A program made the translations under genes and the position numbers. Of a DNA stretch of 64,000 nucleotides, positions 1-11,460 are shown in pieces. The notes beneath the pieces are model-generated. The model was not told the DNA's origin, ran no database searches, and worked only from the letters and a program-made list of their open reading frames with translations. The stretch covers positions 116,802 through 180,801 of the forward strand of contig JAPDOI010001436.1 of assembly GCA_029168955.1 (NCBI GenBank), given 5' to 3'. The first letter of the stretch is position 1; each line of letters begins with the position of its first letter. This DNA comes from Aplectana chamaeleonis (Eukaryota; Nematoda; Chromadorea; Rhabditida; Cosmocercidae).

Positions 1-640
1 AAGGTTTAAGATATGACTACTTGAAGATGAAGCTCAATCCTGCTGGAGCTCACCTACCGAATTTCAGCTTCACTGCCCCTGATAGCAGCTCGAAACGGAG
101 CTCCATTTCACTCGTCGCATGCGCGACACCTTTCGCAGCAACGCGGCGTTGGCCATCTGTCGTAGGTAGGGAGGCGCGGTGCAATTATCTCCCTCCCCAC
201 CATAAAACGCGCCTACTGGTACTGTGCTTACCTGAGCCAAATTCCGGTCCGCAGTTGCGTCTCGACACGCTTTGCAGCCGCACGCGCTCGAGTCAGTCGG
301 GTTTCCAGCGCCAAAGCCGACTCGATGTGGCTTTTTCATAATACTTTCTCCAATTTCTCTTAGTTTCCAGTTTCCAAAACCCACCTAGAGCCAGCAGATG
401 GGCGGCTGCGGCGCTGGAAGCTCTTCTGACTCGGGAGCGTGCGGCCGCAAAGCGTGTCGAGACGCAATTGCGGACCGAAATTCGGCCCAGATAAGCACAG
501 TACTGGCGGCAAACCCTTTTTGGGTGCCTCTTGGTACGGACCCATCCTGTTAGATAGAGAGAGATATCAGAAGGTCCTTTGCGGGTGCTCCCGAGAAAGT
601 CCATATACAAAGATGGACAGACTACTAATTGGATCGTCTT
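1..640 (+). repeat. Old dispersed repeat, interrupted by a MITE
   Basis: The segments 1-221 and 503-560 together match, in reverse orientation, the uninterrupted stretch at about 20,750-21,060. Both contain the same diagnostic stretches: a region reading FAATRRWPSVVGRE when translated, and a CAAACCCTTTTTGGGTGCC motif. It directly precedes the non-LTR ORF remnant at 629-982, so it may be part of the same element, but I cannot prove that. The open frames across it are short and not conserved in full, so I do not call a gene. Confidence 0.55.
222..500. mobile_element. TA-target MITE (CTGTGCTT family), Tc1/mariner-like
   Basis: This 279-bp element is flanked by TA at 220-221 and 501-502. It starts CTGTGCTT and ends AAGCACAG, and its inverted arms of roughly 100 bp are highly similar (both contain TTGCGTCTCGACACGC). 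The surrounding repeat has an uninterrupted copy near 20,795 in which the two flanks join at a single TA, so insertion with TA duplication is directly supported. Related copies are at 53,854-54,134 and, much enlarged, at 48,501-49,312. It has no coding capacity. The TA target and long TIR suggest mobilisation by a Tc1/mariner transposase, which is an inference. Confidence 0.85.
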
Positions 641-982
641 CATCTTTTACGTGCGGAGCACACCCGATTCGTTAGGGATCACTTGAGTAAGGTGGCTGTC
701 AACCCCATATTGGGGATCGCACCACCCGAAGTCAGCAACACCGAAATGGAACTCGGTGAGCGGGCTAGATGTTCCCTTGCCTCGTTGCGCTGCGGGCATT
801 CCCCTATGCTGATGTCATACTGGCATAGGATCGGCAGCAGTAAGCCTGACGAGTGCCCGGATTGTGGTATCCCTGGCTACACTACAGCACATCTATTCGA
901 TTGTCCGAAGAGGCCCACCACACTAACGACAATTGATTTATGGTTGGATCCAACTTCGGTCGCCCGTTTCTTGAACCTATGA
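629..982 (+). pseudogene. Non-LTR retrotransposon ORF2, C-terminal fragment
   Basis: The 117-codon frame carries features typical of the C-terminus of non-LTR (Jockey/I/R1-type) ORF2 proteins. These are a segment LRCGHSPMLMSYWHRI, a zinc-knuckle-like CPDC...HLFDCP cluster, and a terminal TTIDLWLDPTSVARFL. The reverse transcriptase and endonuclease are absent, so this is a 5'-truncated or eroded copy. The first residues, before about codon 8, look like an out-of-frame junction. A short A/G-rich tail (GCAAAGAAGAAGAAGATAA) follows the stop, as in a 3' end. The exact clade cannot be assigned from so little sequence. Confidence 0.7.
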
Positions 983-1344
983 CAAAAACCCTTCCGCAGC
1001 TGCAAAGAAGAAGAAGATAACTTCTGAGGAAGACGTAGATGGGAAGGTTGGATTTCACGTCTGAAAAGTGTGAAGTTCTAGTAAACTTTTAGTCGCTACA
1101 ATTGCCAGTACCGTAGGGTTGCTTACGATTGCAGCGTTTACAAACACAACCATGTACACTTTTTTCCTTGCAGATAAAGAAAATTGACGTCATTCAGACC
1201 TTTGTTTTCGACAATGTTCTCATTAAGATATTTTCAAGAGATCATTTTCTAAATCACAGAGCTTGTTTATAGGTCATTGTTGCTGAAAACTTTAATGAAA
1301 AACCAGCCAATGCAGTCTTGACTGAAATGATTCGCTCATCCTTA
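983..1344. other. No gene recognised
   Basis: AT-rich sequence downstream of the retrotransposon fragment. All candidate frames are short and closed. Nothing else is recognised. Confidence 0.5.
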
Positions 1345-1740
1345 CCAAATACAACGGTGACCAGTGTTCACAGAAGGTATCTTCGCAACACAAATAAGAC
1401 ATATTGCTTAAATTTTGTTGATTTTCTGTAGAAATCAGTGATTGAGGTTTTTCAATCATACTCGTGGTGCAGAAATAGTTAAACTGCTGGCAAACGAGGA
1501 AATATCGAATTGTGACAACCTGGTTCTGCAAAAGTGAGTTATTGTTCCACAAATACGGGTTGTTTGTACTATGACGTCTGAATTTTGGAAAATTTCAGGC
1601 AGTTCTGCATGCAAAGCTGTTCTGCGCTCATCAAGTATGTGGAGCACATTCAAAATATCGTTTTTGCTTCAAAGACGCTGCATTTCTTCTATCGAGATAT
1701 CGAGGAGATGTGTTTGTTCGGCAAGTTTTTTTTTTGCGTG
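1345..1740 (-). pseudogene. Possible decayed host exon(s), unrecognised
   Basis: Read on the minus strand, about 1,735 down to 1,456 gives a protein-like, helix-friendly frame containing HLLDISIEEMQRL, an in-frame TGA, and then LNVLHILDERRTALHAELP and IFQNSDVIVQTTRICG. A second frame at 1,355-1,524 (NQVVTIRYFLVCQQFNYF...) is preceded by an acceptor-like TTTTGCAG and followed by a donor-like GTAAGG. The phases do not connect cleanly, and the stop makes a pseudogene or gene fragment more likely than a live gene. I do not recognise the family. An artefact of chance open frames remains possible. Confidence 0.25.
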
Positions 1741-3567
1741 TGTCCAGTTTTCCTTAAAGCTTAATTCGTAGAGCAAATAGCGTAGAAGGCTCTAAACAAA
1801 GGCCTGATGAGCCTCTTTATATGTAAAGGTTTTATTAGTTTTCACACAGGCGCAAGGCAAAGTCGGGTTGTTTATATGACACAGAATAAGGGGAACGCAA
1901 GGACATACAGTTTTTCGAAGATTTGTATACATGGGGGAAGTAGGAAATTCGAGTCAAAAATGAAAACCTTTACCCGATTCTTTTCAGTGGAATAAAGAGT
2001 GTAATGTTGATTCTAGAAGAATTTTTCCTCAATTCATCAATCTCAAATTGGTTTCGAAAACCTTCACTTCTGGAGTAGGGATGAGTGGAATCCCGCATTC
2101 CGATTTCCGCAGGTTTTTAGGCCTCGGAATTCCGCTTTCCGATTTCCGAAAAATGGGTGCGGAAATCGGAACAAAATACGGAAATAATCTTAACCTGCAT
2201 ACATTGACGGAATTTGAAGAGTTGAGACTTGCCAACTTCTATCAAAACCTGTTAGAGCAACTCAATTTTCATGGGCTCCAGGGATATGCGTAATTGGAAC
2301 TTTGTAATTCGTTAGTCATTCAACGAGCAAAAACCCTTGTCAGTCGTTTGTCGGAATCGTTATTCTTTAGAAAACCAGACTTTGATCGACAATTGGCACT
2401 GCTGAAGCAAAAAAAAACAATCCAGAGTGAAAGAGAAAGAAGGCATGAATAGCTGCATCAATTACCAAAACCTGATATATGTATCCAATAGAGAACAAAG
2501 TTTGAACCTTAGATATACACATAATTCACGGCCTCGGTGAGAGCTTACTATCCAGGGGTGTGTGTTTTTCGGGTTTCATCCTTCTGGCAAGAGTTTTAAT
2601 TGTCGAGAAAGATCGAGAAAATTGAGGAGTTTACGATTTTTCGCTTCAGAATACATGCGATCAACCGAATGATGATCGTGACCTGCCGGCAGCGCATACT
2701 AAAAAAAACGTCCTATGTACTGAATGCTTCGCTTCACCGGATGTAGATGCAGTGCAGGCGAACTTCAGACACTTTGATCCGTTATAGACTGACTCAAACA
2801 ACACGCGGCTGAACGCCCAACTAGAACGCCTGCGTCGTCAGCGAGATAGTTGCAGTGGAGCCTAAAATTCAAAGGTATGTCGCCTGCAGTAGTGACTGTC
2901 GCGATCGAGCAGCTATTTTATAGCCGGGAAATAAGCCGCTTTTAAGGAGACGCGAATCTCAAAGACTCGGGCAACGAGCCCCTTTGAATTTTCTTGACTG
3001 AGCGAGAAGCACAAACTCTCCGCACCCGACGCGCCGTGCAGCCAGTGCGCCGAGTGCCGTCTGGAGCCTTCAGCGGCTGGGCGGGCCAAGTACAATAAAC
3101 TGGGTAATTTAACCAACGGCATTGCCAACATCTGGGTCATGTTTCAAGAGAGCTTACCCCTGGAAATGGGCGTGGTTGGCTTTGAGCCTCATTTTTAATG
3201 CGATTTTCATACGCGTTGGGCACTATCTCGCCCTTCTCCTCGCGATATGCACGCTTTCGTGTCAGGAGGGCAAGCACATGTGTTTCAAGGGAAAATGGGC
3301 GGATCGGCGTGAGCGTCGAGCTCCTTTTTGTCTGAGACGACCCGCGGCCATCAACAGCGACAGTGCATATCAGGTATATCGACTTTCGGTCGATATTGAT
3401 GGTAAGGACTGACGCTTGTAGTTCGGAAAACTTGTTCAGATTCGAAAACGGGTTCCGGTTTTTTTTATCAGATGTACAGTTTTTCAGAGAATCGCCATCA
3501 GAACAATTAGGGTTTTCTGCGACAACGGCTAAATCTCACCATTTGAGGGGTATAACGCTTTTGCTTA

Positions 3568-4059
3568 GGCCGTAGTTATACACCGGCGGGACGCTGCGGA
3601 AATAGCAAGACAACTACCACCTATGTGCGCCCCAACTCTACTGAGGCATACCAAAAGGAACAGTTGTCCCAGAAGAACGCGCCGGAAAACCGAATTGAGC
3701 AGTTATACACGCCGCGGCACTGTATACTGTTTCCTGGTGGGACCTACCCTGTTGGACATTTGCCAACTTCCATCAGCTGATTCTTTTCAGATCTAAATTT
3801 GTTAAAATATCACCAAAACGACATAATGGGCACTGCTATGACAAGAGCAAGACACTTCTAGTAACTTTCTGCAATGAACAAGTGATAGAGGCGTGAAATA
3901 ACGATCAAAAACTATTGAAACGTCCGAAAATTTTTAGTCTGCAATTCTGCGTCAAAGACGTAAAAGACGCAATATTGCAGACGAGTCTCTGATCCACGCA
4001 GCAAGCAGCGGCAATGTCATTGCGGGACGTTTTCATTCCGCTGGTGTATAACTAGGGCC
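3568..4059. mobile_element. PIF/Harbinger-like MITE nested in the hAT element
   Basis: The terminal inverted repeats read GGCCGTAGTTATACACC on the left and GGTGTATAACTAGGGCC on the right, and TTA lies directly outside both ends (3,565-3,567 and 4,060-4,062). A 3-bp TTA duplication with GGCC-type ends is the hallmark of PIF/Harbinger elements. The element is 492 bp long and has no coding capacity. A second GGTGTATAAC-like segment lies internally near 3,705 (AGTTATACACGCCG), suggesting internal repetition of the end. Confidence 0.75.
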
Positions 4060-4440
4060 TTAGCACTGAAGCGATTTCTCGCCCAGCATCGCGCGACGTC
4101 ATCTTGGGGCCATAATATTTATATCCAAGACGTTAGAAGTCGTTTAGTTAGAAATGGTAGTGACAGTAGGTTATTAATATCCTGGGCCACCTAGGCATGT
4201 ATATAACAACCAACGGCGAAATATTTGTCAAAAATGGTGCGATTTCCCCATAGGGGAGCGATGATAGTGAATAATGATTTTCTCACGAATTTTCGGATAG
4301 TTCACTGAATTTTCAATAATTGTTAGTCGTTAGCCTTTAGACGTAAACCCAAAAAAGCCCGTCGCTCATTTAAGTCGGTAATCGTAAGTCGCAATTATGC
4401 ACATCCCCGGAGTGATCATCATGAGATCATTAATCTGATT

Positions 4441-4530
4441 AGTAATGGTTTAGTGGTAAGGATGGAAAAGTATCTGGGAAACAATGGTTTGGTGCATTTA
4501 GACCCGAGGTTCAAGGATACATTTTCCGAT
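4441..4530 (+). repeat. tRNA-like (SINE-head-like) segment
   Basis: An A-box-like TGGTTTAGTGGTAAGG (4,446-4,461) is followed after about 45 nt by a B-box-like GAGGTTCAAGGATAC (4,506-4,520). The spacing fits an internal RNA polymerase III promoter. No good cloverleaf or acceptor stem can be drawn, so a tRNA-derived SINE head or tRNA pseudogene is the better reading. Confidence 0.35.
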
Positions 4531-4666
4531 GCCAGCAGCGAGTAAACTGTGTTCCGTTTTCCGATTTCCGCACATTTTGCGCATCCGACTTCCGAAATTT
4601 TAAAACTTATTTCGATTTCCGATTTTCGATTTCCGAAATTCTAAATTTTTATTCCGCTCATCCCTG

Positions 4667-5255
4667 TCCTGGACACGTTAAAATTTCTGTCATTAAAAAA
4701 TCGCTCATTCGGTAGCTTCGTCGATATCGGGGACAACGGTCTGCCTGACCTTCAGTCAAAACAAACAGGTTCGCGGCTCAGTTTTTTTAGGATTTTGTGG
4801 CGAAAGGCTTTTAAAGTCTCTTTAGGCTCCGTCCATAGCTAGCTACGAGTTATGAGCGGCATTCCGCAAAACCACTGGTGCATGCAGGACTGCGAGGGCC
4901 TAGGCAGCACCCATAGCTAGCTCCCACCGTAAAGTGACGCTTATGGTTTGCTTAGTTTTTAGTTAATATTCGTTGTTGATATCACTCCCTACCTACCTTT
5001 GCAGCCGGCCTGCCGCTGATGCTGGCGGTATCGTAGCTGCAGCGGCTGTCCCTAATATTGTCGGCATTATCGTTAACCCCTCGCCGTACTCGGAAACGCT
5101 GCATGAGTCCGATTGAACGTTGTGGGCCAGCGTTCCAGCGTTGTGTGTCAGCATTAAACAATTTTATCTCGAGAAATCATAAGATCTAGACTTGCGCAAT
5201 GGCAACCTTCTATTTGTCATACGAGTTCGGTGAAAAAAATAAATTTACCCACCTA
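4667..5255. other. No gene recognised
   Basis: Intergenic sequence with no supported frame. The word CCATAGCTAGCT occurs at 4,835 and 4,910 in direct orientation about 75 bp apart and may mark a further degenerate repeat. Confidence 0.5.
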
Positions 5256-5556
5256 CAGGGTTGAGCATGGTTGCGACGCAGCGCAACAGGGGGTCGCAAA
5301 AATTTTAGGAAAAATATCGGGGTGAGGGCTCACAAAATTTTTGGAGAAAAAATGAATTTTCTCCAAGCCGATTGTTGAGCTAAAATGAGGTAGTAGTAGT
5401 CACCCTGGGTTATTCGGTGTGCTGAATACAAATTCGGCGTTTATTTTTCGAGGGAGAGATCGTAAAAACTATTCAATTTTTTTCAAAATTCTGGTCAACT
5501 TGAGGGGGTAAGTCGTAGCTCCGCCGAAAATTCGCGCAACGTCCTGCTCAACCCTG
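5256..5556. mobile_element. hAT MITE, CAGGGTTGAGC family
   Basis: The element starts CAGGGTTGAGCATGGTTG and ends CAACGTCCTGCTCAACCCTG. It belongs to the same family as 5,918-6,273 and 10,828-11,313 and shares the GGGTCGYAAAAAT words inside the ends. The flanking 8-mers (CCCACCTA and CCCATAAT) agree only in their first four bases, so the target duplication is not clean. The interior holds a segment (about 5,400-5,440) also seen in the dispersed family at 36 and 57.6 kb. Confidence 0.6.
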
Positions 5557-5917
5557 CCCATAATTAATTCAAAGACGTGTTGCACCTGATACACCGAATT
5601 GACGGTTGCAATGGGAAATGAATGATGCAGTGAATGAAAAATTGTTTTTCGCAGCCTCGAACTCCGTTAAGGCGCGGCTTTTTCACCTGTTGAGCCGGAA
5701 TAGAGTATGTACGTAAAGATGAGCAGGTCAACACAATTTTTAGGCAGTCTTGCTATTTGAAAAAACAGCTCTCTTGTTACCTGCACTAGGAATATGGCTT
5801 TAAGATTCCGTTGTTCAGATTTTTACTGTGCTACTATATTTTGTACTCTCTTCTCGTTTTTACTTTGTTTTGCCCTATTTTACATGTGCACCACATGTAT
5901 TAAATTTCATGCGAGAG
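5557..5917. other. No gene recognised
   Basis: AT-rich spacer between two MITEs of the same family. The hydrophobic open frame beginning at 5,794 runs into the next MITE and is not treated as a gene. Confidence 0.5.
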
Positions 5918-6273
5918 CAGCGCTGAGCAGGGTTGTGACTCGGCGCAACAGGGGTCGTAAAACTTCTCGAAATTTTCTTGGAAATAAATGAAAAACTGGG
6001 AGAGGGTCGTAAAAATTTTCTTTTCGGACGAAAAAGGAATTCTTTCTAAACCACTTTGCAAGCTAAAATGAGGAAGTGGCGTGTAAGAGGTAAGAATTTT
6101 TAACAATATAAATGTAAATTATATTCAGAGAGGCTGTTTTTTTTGCAAATGTGTCACTCAAAAAACGTTCATCTTTGGGGGAGGAGGGAGTCGTAACGTT
6201 TTTCAAAAACTTTGGTCGACGATGAGGATTCGTAGCTCCGCAGAAAAGTGGAGCAACGGCCTGCTCAACCCTG
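5918..6273. mobile_element. hAT MITE with perfect 8-bp target duplication
   Basis: The element starts CAGCGCTGAGCAGGGTTG and ends CAACGGCCTGCTCAACCCTG. TGCGAGAG is present on both sides (5,910-5,917 and 6,274-6,281), a perfect 8-bp target duplication typical of hAT elements. It is 356 bp long, and short GGGTCGTAAAA words lie near both ends in inverted orientation. There is no coding capacity. It is the best-preserved insertion of this family in the window. Confidence 0.85.
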
Positions 6274-6466
6274 TGCGAGAGGCTCTGAAACGAGTTTTTT
6301 TCTGAGAGTGGAGGATGTTGTGGGGCCTTTTCACTATTATCCTGTGCTTCAAGGGATTGCCGGCTCAAAATCATGAAAAAAACTACAATTTTCTGCTCGT
6401 ACGATGCCTCCGAGGCTCGCAGCTCACTAATGATGGAGCTTTAAGCCCCTTTCACAGTGCAAACGC

Positions 6467-7500
<1,034 letters not shown>

Positions 7501-8596
7501 ATGAGGTGACTGAAGTCGTGAATTCTGTCGTAAGAGGTCACTGCATGGCGTGAAGAATGAGGTATAGGCGTGGAATCCGCTTGTAGGGAGGGCCTTTGGT
7601 CTAGAGCGTCCAGAGATTGAAGGAGAAGAATGGGCGGTTCCACAAATTCCATGGGGGTAAATGAATGAGGTGAATAGTTAAGTGCAATGGTCACTATTAG
7701 GAAAAGAAGAAAAAAAAAACATTAATCATATCATGGGTGAGAAAGATATCAAAAGACAACGGTCATAAAAAAAAGGAAAACAAAGAAACAAAGGGGAAGA
7801 AGAGAGTCAAGGGAATAGAAGATACGTGGCAAATAGAAATTAACACGTTTATGACACAATTATCAACATATGATCACCTCCCTTTCGTGCAGAGTGATTG
7901 CAGATCGTAGTCGCATTTGTGCTTCATTCTTGCGTCGCTTGCGAGTTATTGTACTGTGCGTATCGGCGATGCTGAGTCCCTTTCTCCAATGTCAGTTGTG
8001 GCTTGTTGGTTGCTAGAGCTTCAGTCGTTCGCTTGTTGTTCTTGCTGTCCAGTCCTATGACGTTGAATTTGATCGTTATGACGTTGGCATGATTCGATTG
8101 GTTGTGTATGTTGAGCGACGTTACCTTACAGTAGACTTCTTCCAAAAGAAAAGGTTGCTTTTAGTTACTGCGCACGTGTTTTGCCACGTGAAGGGAGGTA
8201 TATTTTGTAGAAACGCGGTTACGGTTTCCAATTTTACGCAAAAACCCCAAGGGAGACTAGTGGAGCGTGCAAAGCACGGAAATGCAAAAAAAATATCCCA
8301 GGATAAATAAAAAACATCGGAAGACCCAAGGAAAGTTAGGTGCTCAGCGTTTCGATCACTGCCACCTCTTGATCACATCAAATACCAGGCAGATCATCAG
8401 TACTCGCACCTGAATCAAAGTTGACGCGGAGAAAATTACAAATGAAACTGAAGGATGGTCAGGTGCATGATGGTGAACAAGGAGGGTGATCGCACATGTA
8501 CGAGGGGAAAGTTAGAGAAGGAATGAAAACAATTTTTTCAAGCAATGATTTTTTTGGTTTCAGATATTTCTTATCAAATAATGGGAGTAGAAGATA
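7501..8596. other. No gene recognised
   Basis: Purine-rich and AT-rich stretches without a convincing frame or splice pattern. Confidence 0.5.
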
Positions 8597-8828
8597 TACA
8601 GGCCATAAAACGGCCAATGTCTCACCGTCGACTGCGTACCACGCGCTGCGCGACCGCATGCGCGTCGGAAGCGAACGAGTTTTGGCCGCCGCGCGACGTT
8701 TCGGTCACCGCGCGGCGGCCAAAACTCGTCGCGCGGCGGCCAAAACTCGTTCGCTTCCGACGCGCGTGCGGTCGCTCAGCGCGTGGTGCGCAGTCGACGG
8801 TGAGACATTGGCCGTTTTATGGCCTGTA
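8597..8828. mobile_element. Foldback MITE with about 90-bp TIRs
   Basis: It is a near-perfect hairpin running from TACAGGCCATAAAACGG to its complement ending GGCCTGTA. The arms are about 90 bp each and contain ACCGTCGACTGCG and GAACGAGTTTTGGCCGCC. The centre repeats GCGCGGCGGCCAAAACTCGT in tandem. TA occurs at both extreme ends, compatible with a Tc1/mariner-type TA target. The element is much more GC-rich than its flanks. Long frames through it (8,496-8,843) are a by-product of the inverted structure. Confidence 0.8.
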
Positions 8829-9408
8829 CTGAGGAAAAGTTGATGGGTGAAATGAGAGAGAGTGAGAAGAAAAGGGAACAGAGAGTAGCATTTTTAGGGC
8901 TCGCTTTTTTACACTAATTTGAATGCTTACCAGAGAGAAGAAAACTATTGAAAATGAAAATAAAGAAAGGATTGTTAAAATTTAAAGTATTAAACGAGGG
9001 GAAGCAATGAGAAGATTGAAGACAAGCTGGATGGGCTTATAAAAGTTCGGTTATACTCACTCAGAACTTATGTCACTAATTTTGTCTTTTTTTGCTAAAA
9101 ACACTTAATTCGGTAATTCGATGCTTTGTGTTTTTTGGTTGGATTTGTTAAATACTATTGCGTTTAGCCTGATTTGGTACGCTTTTTACCTTTTTTTTGA
9201 CTGCGCGCTGGGGTGGGGCTGCCAGATGGCTGTATCATACAAGTTTTTGTTTTTTTGGATGACGCGGGATTTTACTGCGGCAAAATAGGAAAATTAGGGG
9301 CGTGTTGTGTATGGGACGTTGTGCGCATAGGAATATAGCATTTCAAATAATGCAGATACTTTGGAGGGGATAATTTCGATTGGCTCCATGGCTCATATAT
9401 ATGTACGC
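8829..9408. other. No gene recognised
   Basis: AT-rich spacer. Its last eight bases, ATGTACGC at 9,401-9,408, are the left target duplication of the following composite element. Confidence 0.5.
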
Positions 9409-9439
9409 TATACTTGTTCCGAATCGAATAATCGGATGA

Positions 9440-9830
9440 GTATCCGACTGTTTCAGTCGGATAAAAAAGTCGACTTTTTATTCGAAAAGTCGGATATTCG
9501 AAAAAGTGTTATATCCGACTATAGTCGAAAAGTCGAATATTCGAAAAAGTGCGATATCCGACTACAGTCGAAAAGTCGAATATTCGAAAAAGTGCGATAT
9601 CCGACTACTGTCGAAAAGTCGAATATTCGAAAAAGTCCGATATCCGACTACAGTCGAAAAGTCGAATATTCGAAAAAGGGCGATATCCGACTACAGTCGA
9701 AAAGTCGAATATTCGAAAAAGTGCGATATCCGACTACAGTCGAAAAGTCGAATATTCGAAAGGGTTATATCCGACTACAGTCGAAACGTCGGATATTCGA
9801 ATAGTTCAAAATCCGAACATTGTCGCAAAG
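9440..9830 (+). repeat. 43-bp tandem array, left
   Basis: About eight copies of a 43-bp unit containing GATATCCGACTACAGTCG and AAGTCGAATATTCGAAAA. Spacing of identical words (9,551 to 9,594) gives the 43-bp period. Because 43 is not divisible by 3, frames through it rotate and produce the spurious SRKVEYSKK-type open frames. The array starts with AAAAAGTCGACTTTTTATTCG, as does the right array. Confidence 0.93.
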
Positions 9831-9932
9831 TCGGATCTCACAACTTCACTACAAAAACTGCTTGTCAACCACACTCCACGAAAATAATTACGCTCATCCG
9901 GTAATCTGTATTTGATTTTAGTTATTATTTAA

Positions 9933-10345
9933 AGGCTGTGGTCACGATGAAAAACGTTATAGAAAAAACTACAAAAATCAGCTTAGATCAAAAACAGCTC
10001 AAAAACTATGAAGGTAGAGCGGTGAAAAACGGGCTAGAATTAGAGTTTCCAGGGCCCAAAGAAGCTGTTTCGTGCACACGTGCACAGCGATGACGAAAAA
10101 GATCGCCGTCTCATGCCGAGCAGTCAAAAATCATCGACATCCAGAGGACGAAATAAATGCAAATTTAACGAATAAAAACAGTTGAACAGCTCGTCCACCA
10201 TCAAAAGACAAGAAAGTTCAGGCTTCAAATTTGGCCCTAAACAGTGGTTTTTTCGCGATTTTTTCTTATAGGTCCTACTACTCGAGACCCACAAAAGGGT
10301 TTAGAGAAAAAAGACCACAAGCATATTTGATCGCGACCACTGCCT
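9933..10345. mobile_element. TTAA-target MITE (AGGCAGTG family), variant
   Basis: The ends are AGGCTGTGGTCACGAT and ATCGCGACCACTGCCT, with TTAA directly outside both (9,929-9,932 and 10,346-10,349). It is 413 bp long with no coding capacity. The TTAA target is typical of piggyBac-type transposition and is proven for this family by the empty site of the 19,084-19,519 copy. Confidence 0.8.
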
Positions 10346-10827
10346 TTAAACACAATTTTTATTTATATTTGCTTTTGGAAGAAACTTTGTGGGTGTAGGT
10401 CAGATGGGAGCGTTTTTCTAAGAAACCTTATTGATGTTGCTGACAGACGTCTGCTATTTGTTGGACGACTACGGTGCGTGTTCAAACTATAGAGGCACCA
10501 TACACATTTTCGTGCGACCGATGGATCGTTGTGGGCACCCTTCTGTGCGTCTGTCAAGTTTTCCTTTCGTATTCAACAGCTCAAAACTCTGCCCGTGGGT
10601 AGCAAAGTGCCTTCAAGGGAGCGGCCTGTTACGCTCTCTAATTCCGTAGTGCAGGAAATTTCGGGTCCTCGCGACGCTCGCTAAAGCCCGCATATACTGC
10701 ATCAAAGGTGTAAGGGTGCAATCTCTAAGCATACTCCACGCAAAAACAAAGGCGAAATTCTCTATTTGAATCTCGCTGTCGCTAAGCCCGTGAATTCTCG
10801 CCTTAATTGTTGCGAGAATTTATGGGC
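10346..10827. other. Composite interior, no gene recognised
   Basis: Unassigned sequence inside the 8.2-kb element between two MITEs. Confidence 0.5.
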
Positions 10828-11313
10828 CAGTGTAGGGCAGGCTTGCGAGAGGTCGTAGAAATTCCGGTAATTTTGAAGAAAAATGAAAATTTGAGGGGGA
10901 GGGGGAGTGGGCTCGTAAAATTTCCGGAAAAAATGGCGTTTAGCTTCCAACCACTTGGAAAGGTAGAATGAGAGTAGGAGTAGTAAGTCGCGTAGTCAAT
11001 AAGTGGTAAGTAAATTCATTTTTTCCCAATTTTATCCATGAAAAATAGCCGTTGCGCCTGTAACCCCGGGGTTGTATCTATGCCTCCACGCCGGTCCCAA
11101 GGAGGATTGGCTTAAAAAAGGAATAATTCTGCGAAGGTAGCGAGTTATGTGGACTTCAAGATGTCAAATTAAAGAGATTTAGTACTAATTATAGGGGCCA
11201 CGATTTTGGTCGTGAAATTTTTTTCATCCCAAGAAAGGGGGGTTGTAAAAATTTTGGTCCACAGAGGGGTCGTAAAATTTCGGTCACCGGCCGCAACGGC
11301 CTGCTCAACCATG
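10828..11313. mobile_element. hAT MITE, CAGGGTTGAGC family
   Basis: Its right end reads GCAACGGCCTGCTCAACCATG, like the 5.9-kb copy, and its left end is a diverged CAGTGTAGGGCAGGCTTG. The flanking 8-mers TTATGGGC (10,820-10,827) and TTATGGGA (11,314-11,321) match at 7 of 8 positions. GTCGTAAAATTTCCGG-type words are repeated inside. It is non-coding and 486 bp long. Confidence 0.75.
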
Positions 11314-11460
11314 TTATGGGATTAGCGACAGCCTGTGTTGAACAGCGATCTCATCCCGCGTTGGCTACGCTGAACGCATGGATGCCGTTCGTAGTGCTGG
11401 TCCAGTCCTCTCGCGAATCGATTACTCGATACTCTGTGGCTGATCGTGGAGGGTGACCCC

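Larger units (their letters stand above)
2076..4666. mobile_element. hAT-like DNA transposon, non-autonomous
   Basis: The ends are inverted: TAGGGATGAGTGGAAT on the left and ATTCCGCTCATCCCTG on the right. The flanking 8-mers, TTCTGGAG (2,068-2,075) and TCCTGGAC (4,667-4,674), agree at 6 of 8 positions, consistent with an old 8-bp target duplication as made by hAT transposases. Just inside both ends, TTCCGATTTCCG-type words are repeated (2,095-2,170 and 4,555-4,650). No transposase frame survives. Open frames such as 3,122-3,412 look like noise. A Harbinger-type MITE and a tRNA-like segment lie inside. Confidence 0.7.

Noticed and set aside
3122..3412. 96-codon frame with a hydrophobic stretch, as a membrane protein gene
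   Set aside because: It lies in the interior of a hAT-like element, and the overlapping frames on both strands are equally good.
5248..5564. 8-bp target duplication around the 5,256-5,556 MITE
   Set aside because: CCCACCTA and CCCATAAT share only the first four bases, so no duplication is claimed.
9361..9804. 147-codon frame with SRKVEYSKK repeats
   Set aside because: It runs through the 43-bp array, whose period is not divisible by 3, so every frame rotates through the same three peptide versions.
9440..9830. CRISPR-like array
   Set aside because: The units are contiguous without unique spacers, and the setting is eukaryotic transposon ends.
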